In this document: piece by piece, positions 13,301-25,300 of the stretch
How positions within the stretch are numbered: position 1 is the first letter of the stretch
Layout: each line of letters starts with the position of its first letter
NCBI GenBank assembly: GCA_051453625.1
Contig: JBOZIK010000001.1
Span: forward strand, 100,335,279-100,399,278
DNA: 64,000 nucleotides
Source: Welwitschia mirabilis
Lineage: Eukaryota; Gnetophyta; Gnetopsida; Welwitschiales
Reading direction: 5' to 3'
The notes under the pieces: model-generated
What the model was told of the DNA's origin: nothing
Database searches by the model: none
What the model saw: only the letters and a program-made list of their open reading frames with translations
Translations under genes and position numbers: made by a program

Positions 13301-16300
13301 TATCAAAGTTCTACATCCTTCATAATGCAAATACAAGGCCACAATATTCATCAACTTCCATGGAAACGCATGTTTACCAACAATCTTATGCCCAAGTAGA
13401 TTCACAACTAGATTAAGTAGCTGCATAAACACAAACCTACTTGGGGACAAATATGATCATGCCATCACTATCGTCGTTTGTGTAGCCCCTCATGTGGAAG
13501 CTTGTAATGATTTAGAAACCAATTGTTTTTTAGGAAGAGGTAGGAACAAGGATGCTAAGGAAAAAGTTGAAGCACAACTTGCGTTTATGCGATTACATTA
13601 AGCCTTGGGTAGAATAGATAGAAAAGCATTTGTTTCAACTTTGTTTCAAATGAATGTGACATAGTTTGAGAAGGTAAGTTTTGCAATAGCCTTCCAAACT
13701 TTGATCCAAGGTAGTTTACCTAAGAAGTTAGGAGATCTAGATACTATGGTCATTGAGGTTCAGTTTAGAGACAATTGACCTATCAAGGCTTTATGTGATT
13801 CTAGAGTAGGAACTAACCTTGTATCATGTGAAAAGTATACGGAGCTGAAATTAGAGTTAGTGGTTTTACACTATAGATGACATGATTTGTATCAGAAGAC
13901 AATGCTTAGGAACATCTCTTGAAAGGGATAATCAATAAGCTTTATGCAAAAGTATTCCCTTCAACAAGCTGCCTTGGATGCATGTTAAGTGCAAGAATAT
14001 CATTGCTATGGAACTTTGAAACATGGATTTTCATAAAGTAGGGAAAGATCGTTTATTGACAAAACTTTTCAAGCAATGTTGGAACGTGATGCTGTACAAA
14101 AACGAATTGCAAACTATTTTGTCGTACTATGTATGAGACTAAACAAGGACATCTACAAATGAAGTGCAAGAGGTGGACATGAAAAAATGGTAACCACTAA
14201 TCCTTTTAAGTTCTCTGTTGAAACCACCTTTGAAGTTAGAATTGGATGAAGTAACAATGATTACCAATTATCTTCTAGCTAAAATATCAAATGTTATTAA
14301 GTAGAACATTTTGTTATTTATCTATGATAATGGTACTCATCCTATAAGTAAGGCATTTCAAAAAATCGTTGAGTGATGTGGAATTAAAGCATAAATTCAA
14401 ATTCCCATGTAATCACCAAGCTAATGGTCAAATGGAGTTAGCCAAGAGAGGCATTGTTAAATGCTTCTTGAAGTCAGAATTAAATATGGAAAGGACTAGT
14501 CTTTTAACATGAAACATTCAAAATTAATGGCAAAGTTTATGATTGGAACATTCAATGCTTCCTTAAGTCAAAATTAAATATGAAAAGGAATAGTCTGTTA
14601 AACGTGAACATCCAAAAATTAAATATTCGTAATGAGGATAGCCATCATGCCTTATATTTAATGAAACACGGAAAAACTTCTAATCACATGCAAGGTAAAC
14701 ACCTCACAAGTTTCAACTTCAAAGAAGAAAGGCATGCTTTATGACCCTTATCTCAGCAGTCTTTTTACAAGTGTACCATTAAATTGGAAGGGTTCTTCAT
14801 TCTACTAAATCTCTAACTCATAGTGAGTAGCTAAAACATAGGGTTTTGGTGGGCCAACTTTAACAAAATTGTTAGTAGTCAATTAGGAAAGGAATACTTA
14901 ATGAGAGGCTTTTGAATTGCTTGCAATGGGCTCTATTGATGAAGTCACATTCATATTTCTATCATAGTTGTTATTGTTGTCCAGCATTTTGTGTGAAGGT
15001 CATTCCATCTTTCTTTGTTTTATCCTTTGTTAGTCTAGTTTTTGTTCATACCCAACTTGGCCCTTGTCATCTTGGGGACAACTCCTTCTGTTGAGGTTGC
15101 TTTATTAACCTCCCTAGAGATATTTCTTTCATTAAGTTTTCTCCCTTTGTATTCCCCAATCCTTTGAACTCTCCTCCAAAACCTCCTCACTTGTCACCCA
15201 TGTCCGAGGTGTGGAAGAGAGAGCTTTCAAGGGTGTCTTCCACGACCATGTGTGGAAGGCGCCCTGTTCTTGTCCTCATAATTCTCTTCTAACATCATAG
15301 CAGTTTTGAGGTCTCCTTCTCCCTAGTCTTCGTAGCTCCTTGGTCAAAGAGTTTTCCTCCTTGGGCTAAGTCCCTCACCTATGGGCTCCCACTCATACTA
15401 CCAAACTGCTGCACTCTTTCAACTTAGTTCCATTCCCCTTTCACCTGAACTCCTGGAGATCTTTAACTACTTGCTTGTTTTCTAGTACATACTTATAAAC
15501 AAGAAAAGTAAAGAAAGGAAACATTTGGGACAGTTGGGACACTTATAAACTCTTTCAACGTTCTATTGGAACATTGGAGGTTAAAGGACCATCTTAATAA
15601 AGAAGAGAAAAACAAAGAAAGGAGACACAAAGATTTATTATTGATAGGTTGTGAAAAGCAAAAACTGACATGGCTCACCTCAATTGGTCCTCAAGAACTC
15701 TCTCAACTTATTACATTGTACACGAGGACAAGGAATTATAAGTATGAGGACTAGTAGTTAGGAAGTTAGAGGGAAAAGGAAGGAGAATAAATCAGAAAAC
15801 AAATGTAAAGGACAAAAAAAATAAAGAAAGCAATTTTCAAATGGAAAGGAATAAAGCTAGGTAACTATGTTTTACGAACACTATGATATGGTATAATAAA
15901 ATAAAAAAGGAGGCTAATAAAGGCACGCAAATGAAGATTAAGTAAAAGTATATCTATAACTAAGATATATTAAGAGGTGAGAAAGAAACAAGGAATGATA
16001 TAATAGGAGGTAAAGGTAGGAAAGAGGAATAATATACTATTATAATAACATGTGAAAACATGTGATAAAAATAAGATTATATATTTAACGTGTGCTTCTT
16101 TTTATTGGTTTTCACTTTTTAAATATTTCTTAATGGTATATTAAATAAGTATGTTGTTAGTGGCATATTAGCCTACCAATATTGGATTTGACATCCAAAA
16201 CATGGTCAAAGTTGAATAAGACTTAGCAAAGGCAAGAAGTGTATACCTTTATCCTCTCTACACACTTACCCTTAGTTAAAATAGATTATAAGAATATGCA

Positions 16301-19300
16301 CTCTAAAATTATAAAGGAGTGAGACTAATCGTATAAATAAATGGAAAACTTCTTACTAGATGAAAATAATGCATAGAACTCAACACAAAAAAGGTAAAAG
16401 AGATAAGCTTATTAAAAGCATAGGAAATGTTAAGAACGAGGGTAAACATACAAAGGTAAAATTTTTAATAAAGATATGAGTATAAAATAAGAGTGGTAAA
16501 ATAAATAATTAATGATAGAGGTAAGAAATAAGAGTAAAGAAATGATAGATTCATAATGAATATGCATGTACATTACACAAACTTTAATGATAACTAATAA
16601 GCTATGACTTCAGTAATTATGTGCCCTAATGATTTGCACTATACGATGATAGTAAAATAGTATTATGGACCTACCTTTACATCTAGTGGGCCCATAATCT
16701 ATAGAGTATTATGTCCACAAATAAATTAATCTAGTCATATATGATATCAGAGATGCACAATGGAAGCATGAGGGGTTTTGATTGGATATAATAGACAGTT
16801 ACAGTTATGAATGATTGATAAATAGATGTAATAATTAACTATCCTAAAATCATAATTAGCCATAATGAATGTTATACTAAGGATATGCTAGTAGCTTGAT
16901 AATTATATTTCTAATGGTCATGTCCCTCAGGTTATTCGGTGTCGACATGTCCCACTTGATATTCTATCATGCTTCCTTCGATATATCTATCATGTTGTGA
17001 TCTCTGATCTTGTGATGCACTAGATTATGTGTTTGATATGCATATGGACAATTGTCTGGTGACATTAATTGTGGATATGGATTTATTATTTGTATGATAT
17101 GATGGACAACTAGTTTATTAGATAATGATGATAATCCACAAATGAACTAAATGAGGTAGTGGCAGTGATAAACCACAAATGCGTTGAATGAGTCAGTGGG
17201 AATGGTAATCCACATCAAGGCAGTGAAGTGATGGAAATAAACGTAACTGGTTTATAGTGTTTCATATTTTTTGTGAAATTAGATACTTGAGAATTTGGGA
17301 TCTTTCTTCTTATCTTCTATTTTTTTATTATGGTTGATATTGCATGCGAGTTCATAAGCAGACTTGATACCGATGTTGATTGCTATAACGTTGATGACAT
17401 TGTTGCCTTGGAATGTCTTGTTTGTAATTGCTAACAATGTATGCATGTGTGATATCCTTGGAAATAATCATTGTGGTAATAATTGACCTTAATCAATAAC
17501 CTAATAACAAATACACCTAACTTATAATAATAATGTTAAGGATTAGATTGTGGGTTTAATATTAGCCTGATTGGCTATTAATGATCTAATGATGTTAATA
17601 AAGGACATGATGCTGATTTTAATAAATGATAGTTAATGTAAATTGAGTCATAATGGATGTAATATACTTATGATGACATATGGAAATATTATTTTGAGAT
17701 TGTATATTATATCCTTATAACTATTCATGTTTGTGTCTTTGGCCGGCACTCATTTGTACTAGATCTTGATTGATCCTGATCTTTGATTCAGTGGCATGCA
17801 AGCATAGAGATTTGATATTTTTATCTGATACACATTATCTATCTATATATTCACAGTATGGTGTTATAAAAGGAATAGTTTAGTATTTCCCAACCTTTGT
17901 TGAAGGCGTATATATGGATGAGTTATGGCAAGAGATCGAACTTCATGGCTGAGAGTTATGATTTACCTAAAGGAGGATGAGCTTCATTGAGGAGCAAGCA
18001 TATATGGTCAATCCATGATATGTGATATGGATGGTTGATTGATGGGAGATCGACTACGTGACTGAGAGGTCATGTTTTACCTAGTAGCGGGTGGGCCTCA
18101 TACAGGTGGCAAGCATACATAGTCAATCTACGGATGATGGTATGATATACATGGCCGATCTTCATGACGAGAAGTGATGCACTTGCCTTGTGAAGGGCAC
18201 ACCTGATAGTGGCGTTATATGAGATCGATGCACGTGATGCATGTGTGGTCGAGATATTGGTTAGGATAGCCTTTGTATTGCCGACTTATATATAGACCTG
18301 CAAGGTCATGGCCCCATAGTAGTGTCTGACGAATGGTTGGATTGGAGCTCTATGGGGCACTTGACAAACTATTTCTTATAGTTTGTATGGATATACATTA
18401 TATCATGTTTTCTATGGATTTATATGGGTGTTTTGATTTCATTAGATCTAGCTTTTCATTAACCCATTTTCTCATTGATACAGACCACTAGACCTATCAT
18501 ACATCTAGGTGTCTTGGTGGCGATATATGTATGGTCCAAGAGAGAACTCTGTGTGGTTTGAGTTCCTTTGGATGAGGACACATAAGCGTGGTTGCTTGTT
18601 GTAGGTCAATCAACCACTTGACTGCGACTTACACACTTTCATTGTGTGTCCCTAGTCGATATTTCTAAATTGTCTTAAGATTAGATATGGTGTTAGTCAG
18701 GTGAACTATTTTCATATAGTTCTCCTAAGGTGTAGCCTGTGGCTAATTAAGAGTATGTCTTGCAACTGTAATCTAATTTAGTCGTTGTGATGGTTATTCG
18801 TGTGATTAATTAATTAAAAAAGAAAATTTCGGTTGTAATTTGGGTGTAGATTTGTGTGTGTTACATGTTGTAAGTTGTGGCCAACCCACCTATTTATTGT
18901 TAGAACTATCTTATTAGTGAATAACGAGTTTCTAAGAGGTCATGAAGCGAGGACATTATGCACAATTTTTTACTATGGCAAGGAACAACTGCATAGGTAG
19001 GTCATTCATATCATACTTTTAAAATGCGAAGAGGAATTGCGATTCCGGCGATCCAGAATCGCGGTTCTGGAAAAAATGCTCCTATTCACCACGGAATTGC
19101 TTTTTTCTGGTAATCACGATTTTGGCCACTGGATTCGCGATTCCGACGATTCCGATTCCGGTGATTCCGACAATTCTGTGAACAAATACTTCATAAATAA
19201 ATATTATTTTCTCAGTTTGAAAGGTTTTACTTCTCTATGTTATTTTNNNNNNNNNNCCGAGTCACAAGTCCGACGATTTACATCTTTTTGGGGAAAACGA

Positions 19301-22300
19301 TTCCGTCGCGATTCCGCATTTTAAAAGTATGATTCATATCTTGTTCATTTTTCATGTATTGATGCTTAATGTGTTATATCTTAATAGTTGGCATTATATC
19401 TTAATTGTTATTCGCATCATCCTTTCTATCTATGCAATGTCAAATTTTTTTAATTCTCATGTTGCATTGTTGTTTTCTTAACATATCTTTATTAGAGCAT
19501 GTAGGTATAGGTATGCTGCACTATTACCATAATTTTCATAATTTTAGTGAATTAATTCACAACAGTGNNNNNNNNNNNNNNNNNNNNNNNNNNNNNNNNN
19601 NNNNNNNNNNNNNNNNNNNNNNNNNNNNNNNNNNNNNNNNNNNNNNNNNNNNNNNNNNNNNNNNNNNNNNNNNNNNNNNNNNNNNNNNNNNNNNNNNNNN
19701 NNNNNNNNNNNNNNNNNNNNNNNNNNNNNNNNNNNNNNNNNNNNNNNNNNNNNNNNNNNNNNNNNNNNNNNNNNNNNNNNNNNNNNNNNNNNNNNNNNNN
19801 NNNNNNNNNNNNNNNNNNNNNNNNNNNNNNNNNNNNNNNNNNNNNNNNNNNNNNNNNNNNNNNNNNNNNNNNNNNNNNNNNNNNNNNNNNNNNNNNNNNN
19901 NNNNNNNNNNNNNNNNNNNNNNNNNNNNNNNNNNNNNNNNNNNNNNNNNNNNNNNNNNNNNNNNNNNNNNNNNNNNNNNNNNNNNNNNNNNNNNNNNNNN
20001 NNNNNNNNNNNNNNNNNNNNNNNNNNNNNNNNNNNNNNNNNNNNNNNNNNNNNNNNNNNNNNNNNNNNNNNNNNNNNNNNNNNNNNNNNNNNNNNNNNNN
20101 NNNNNNNNNNNNNNNNNNNNNNNNNNNNNNNNNNNNNNNNNNNNNNNNNNNNNNNNNNNNNNNNNNNNNNNNNNNNNNNNNNNNNNNNNNNNNNNNNNNN
20201 NNNNNNNNNNNNNNNNNNNNNNNNNNNNNNNNNNNNNNNNNNNNNNNNNNNNNNNNNNNNNNNNNNNNNNNNNNNNAAATTTCTAAGAATTCTTATCACT
20301 TTCCACTTCTTTTGACTATTTTTATCCAACTGCTCATGGGTGTCAAAGTGTTTAAATGCTTGATTAAACAGGATTATTAAGATATTTTGTTATTTTTCTC
20401 TAATAACATGCCATTGTTAATGATATAGAACAATTTTCAACAAGCAATGTCATTTGTTGACATCAACAACTAGAACACCTTTTGTATCTTGAGGGTTGTT
20501 TAAAGTTAACATCCAAGATGTGGTGCATGGAAGCAGAGGGCCAATTAAGGAGTTGGATTTTTGGCGGTTAATGTGTTCGAGAAGGAGAATGGGTGTTAAT
20601 GACACAATCAACAAATATATAACCACCACCTTCTCAAACCTTAGTTGATTTTCTTTGAGCAAACCTACTCTTTAGGGCTGGATGAATGAATCCAATGTAT
20701 AGATGTTATATGAAATTCTATAGGTCAAGAAAGCAATCACATCTTCACAGGCTTGTACATAGTAAATGTTAGAAGTCATGATGATTATAAGTTAAAGGAA
20801 TTTGTAGTGGCAATAATATACGTTTTAAACTCACAATGAGTGATGAACTAGGGCATGATCCTCACACCTTGTTCATCATCATAATTGTGTTATTAAATAG
20901 ATGTGAATATCATCACAATGAGGTCCTACTTCTTGTTCTTGTTGTTGGCCAATTAGAATGTGAGATATAAAAGTAATATGGATTTGAAAAGAATTATATT
21001 CTCAATGCTTTCTTGCATGGGTGTTGAAGCATTTGAATTAATGCATGCATGTTGATGCATGTATGTTTATATTGTTGAGCTTTGTTTTGTTATTGTCATT
21101 AGTGAGACCTTTTTGTCTAAATTGTATATTAAATATTGCAGAAGAAATGTTCTTATAGCTATTTAAAGCTAGTCCTTACTATTAAGAAGTTGTTGAAACA
21201 GATCTAGTGTTTAAATTTCATGATTTTCTGTTTCTTCAGCATTGGGTTAAGCATTTAACTGAATTTTTTTCGATGGGGCAACCAGACTTGGTTCAATTGT
21301 GCCTAGTTGCATGTAGTTGTGGTGACCAGATCTTTTTCTTGGGTTGACCAACCAAGTTCTTATGCCAAGTTTTCTAATGATGAAGCCTGATGCATATTCC
21401 ACTTAAGTTCAAATGTCTATCATGCCTTGGAACCAGTCTAAGACCAAATAACCTAGATTCTTTGTTGCTTATGGAAGCTATTCTATTGATTTTGTGCTTT
21501 CACTTTTTCATGTCCAAGCTTGAAGTTTCCTATAATTGTATTCCATGAATGAGTTAGTGCTTGAGGCACCTTTGTCATTTATCCTTCTTTTTAATTTGTG
21601 GTTTGGGACTCAGACCTAGAAGTCCTCATAAGGCTAAAGGTGAATCTAGAAAACCCTGTAAGACTGAGGTTTTGACATAGATATAGATGACTCATCATGG
21701 TTACTTCTCTTGATTGCTCTCATGCTTTGCATTTCATATTTAGCAACGTATTAAGTTTTTATAATGATTGAAAAGATTCATGTCATTAAACTTTTGACTA
21801 AATACAATAAATTTGTTTGAGAAATTTGTCTTACCTTAGAATTGTACTTAGCCACAGTATTCCTTTCCTTCTAAGCTGTCAATTCTACCAACAGACATAT
21901 GAGCGTTCAGGCATGAGCTTTAAAGTGTCCGTGCATCCCCTTTAAATATCATTGTACCCTCTTCAGAAAGGAAGATATTCCAGTTAATTATAATTTTCCA
22001 TTTTTAGTTGCCTTTCTCTTCTCATTGTTACTTTTTTATTATATTGTAGCCATATAGTAGTGTGTATCTGGTTGTAATGCTGTGCACGGACTTTTTCTAG
22101 TTGCATTCCAGTAAAGTAATTACTTTCTACTGTAAGCCTTATTGTTGATTTTCTTGATGTTGTAATATTGTCACATTTCCCTCTATTTATAATTGCTCTA
22201 TTTGAGAGGTCTAGTTTTATACTTGTATAGGTGTGCTTGCAACGACGCATCTTCTTTCATCTTCATCTTGAAGACTTTGTTAACAGTATAAATTGATTCA

Positions 22301-25300
22301 TGCTAGTAGGCTGATCATACCTCTGCATCAAAATCTGCCACAGTTTGATTGTTGTAGAAATCTTGCTATGGGATTCAAAAATCTCGTTGCCAAGGGATGG
22401 CCGTATCAATGTAAGCACCCTTCTGTTAAGTTTCTTCCACTCTTCGTCAGGGTACTTCTTCAACCATTCTGCGTCAGAAAGTCCAGATGCTTCCTTCGCA
22501 TTTGCTTCTATTTTTAGGACAACGAGACATTCCTTCTGGCAAAGGATGTCTTCCATCAGAATCTTCCATGCGCCCCAGTTCTTGGCTTCGAGTAGTTGGT
22601 CACTTGTCTACAAACGCTCTATCGTCGTGTAACTATATGGCTGTACGGATGGATGCAAAATGCGTTGTATGGACACCCAAAAAATTTCAGCTCGCTCAGC
22701 TGCGCTCCGCCACCTCCGCTCTACTATGTTTGCTTTGCTTTGTGGCCTGTCTCCACTATGTTCATGGTGCCAAGTGCGTGTAAGCTCCAGACCTAGTGCT
22801 CTGATACCAATTGTTGGGCTCTCTACCATCACACCAAAAACCATGAATTAGGTGGAAACTGGACCCCATCATATTTCACCCACTTGTCAGGCTAGGCATG
22901 GGGAGCGCATACCTGACATTAAGAACATCGAGTACCAAGCCCATGGGGATGCATGTCTTTAGCCACCCCACCAAGACATGTAGGTAAAGTTGAAAGTCAA
23001 TGGTTTTATGAGATCCACTCTGATAAGAATATAATTTGATATGTTATTGTATTACCTATATTTAATTATTCACGTAATATGTCATCTGTTTGAGATGAAA
23101 TGTCTTATTTTGTTATTGTTATATTTTCAAACATTTCGTACATTTCTATATGTTACAAACAGAGTGGAATTTTGTGTTAATGATTTTTCTTTTTTATGTC
23201 ACATCCTCTTAATGGGTGTTGTGATGCTTAGCAAATAAGATATTAGCTTTAGTGATGTTTCTCTTGATAAAGATAAGCCTTTTCTATTATTAAAAATGAG
23301 ATCTTTGCAATGCAAATTGTCATTGAAAAGCCTTCTCCAAAGCCATCTTGTTAGCCTCTTTTCATACATCAAAGTCTTGAGTGGGTTTGGAAAATGTGCA
23401 CCTAGCTTTCCCTTTTAAAACCACTGTTGATGTGACTGGTTTTGCATCCTACCTTGCATTGTTACATTCTTATTTGTATTCAAATTGTCTGATTTAACCA
23501 TCACTTTGGTTTATTGTTTTTTTAATTAGTTTTAACCAGTTTTGCAGAAACCCATTATGGGACTGGCATTCAAACCAAAAGTGCTCCCTAGATATAAGGC
23601 TTCTGGTTTGCTTGGATGCAATTTGCTTCATGTAAACCTTGTTTTAGTGTCCTACCGTATTGCCATTTGATCAATCAGTTTTTGGACTAGATCTAGCATT
23701 ATAAGCTGCACAAGCCTTCTCATAGATTGAGTCATTGTTAGCTGGGTAACATTTTTATGTACTTATTGCTAATATTATCTCATGATACACCATCCGAATA
23801 ATTTAATTTTCTCAGTTGTAAACTTTGATTATACTTCACAATGCTTGGTTAATCCAGAAGTTTTGTGTGCTTCATCATGAGATTTTAAATCAAACGTGTG
23901 GATTTCATTTTTCTGATGGATTTTGGTATCCTGATAGCATCAAACTGATATGTAAAATCTACATAGGAAAATGGGGCACAAATTGAGGGTTAACCAGTTT
24001 CACGCATGACTGATCTCAATCATTTGTAAACTAGCGTAATATGGCTAATAAGAGTTGCTGTGAAAGTACACATAACCTGAAGTCATATCATTTTCACTTG
24101 GAATATGTACTTGTGGCTTTCAAAATTATTGTTCCCCAAATTTTGTTTCTATTTAATCACTAAACATTTAAACATTCTAACTGCAGTAATTTCCCGTTTC
24201 ACGTACTCAACCTGTAATTAGTTTGAGCGTTCCAAGGCAAATTCCAATCTCAGAAAGCCTGATTGTCATAATGTTTATCATTACCTAGTTTACTCATTAA
24301 TTTGGGAATGATTCTATATTTTGCAGATACGATTTTATACCGAGTAACCAGATGTGGACAAAACATCTTTCTTAAGTCTCAAGCTTCCATGTGTGCTTTG
24401 ACTAAAGTTGACTGCACCTGATCTCTGATTAGATATCATCTATTTGTCTTTCCTTCTTATGGGGTCAAGTTGTTCTTATTTTTGTGGTGATTAAACTTTC
24501 TTCAGCTATGTTGTTGAATAGGAGTTGAAGTGTCTGGAGCTTTCTGTCAGGAAAATCAAAGTGATACCTTTCTCAATACTCTTACCTGCTTGTAGTCAGG
24601 GTGGGTGTTCTCCTCAGGTTGACTGGACAGGAGTTTTATGCAGAAACGTAATATCTTGAGAGTTATTGCACCAAATTGATGCAAATCTTGTCTATTTGTC
24701 ACCCTGTTGAGTTCTGCTGCACTTCAAACATGTAGGCTGCATGTGATCTATCAATTTGTTTAGACCTTTTTAAGGTTATGAATGATTGTCAAATGATCTC
24801 CTATAAAGCCAATTTATGAAGGTGAAGTTTTGCTACATCGAAAGCCTGATTTATAGGGCTTAAATATGTTGGTTCATATACTGGCTTAATAGGGGAAGAT
24901 GATTCAGTTTGGTTTGTCATAACTTGGATTTCTTCAACATCTCTTTTGAAACCTTCCGACTCTCTGGATGGCAATGCTCCAAAACTATTAAGGTGGCTGA
25001 CAAAGAAACCACCATCTCCATTTGTTTAAGAAAACAACTTAAAACCTTCAGATCTATTACCTGTCCTTGCTATTAAACCAATAATACTTCTTGGAGATTT
25101 TTGTCACTGTAGCTGCTAAAACAGCTTTGTTAATAATTAATTATTGATTATTTCAGCAGCAACTTGTTCCGCACTTACCTTACACAACAAAAATAAGACG
25201 CACACTTACAAAATGATGGAACCTGCAATAGCTTAATTGTTAACGAAAAAGAATATTTTGAGCTTTAAATCAGCATAAGAAACAGCTTTCATCTGTCCTA

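Noticed and set aside
13024-13416. 130-codon frame as a host gene
   Set aside because: No domain, no splice context, and it lies directly upstream of Ty3 protease and integrase traces; kept only as part of that remnant.
19037-19324. 95-codon frame with Arg/Asp-Ser repeats
   Set aside because: It arises from the GATTCCG words of the MITE and crosses a 10-base gap.
19405-20380. Long open frames across 19.4-20.4 kb on both strands
   Set aside because: They consist almost entirely of unknown bases in the 709-bp gap.
22798-22809. tRNA gene candidate from the initiator-Met-like match
   Set aside because: Only the 3' acceptor complement is present; no cloverleaf. Position next to an LTR end and gag makes it a primer-binding site.
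22293-22851. Several overlapping + strand frames near 22.3-22.8 kb
   Set aside because: They are shadows of the - strand copia gag and its leader.
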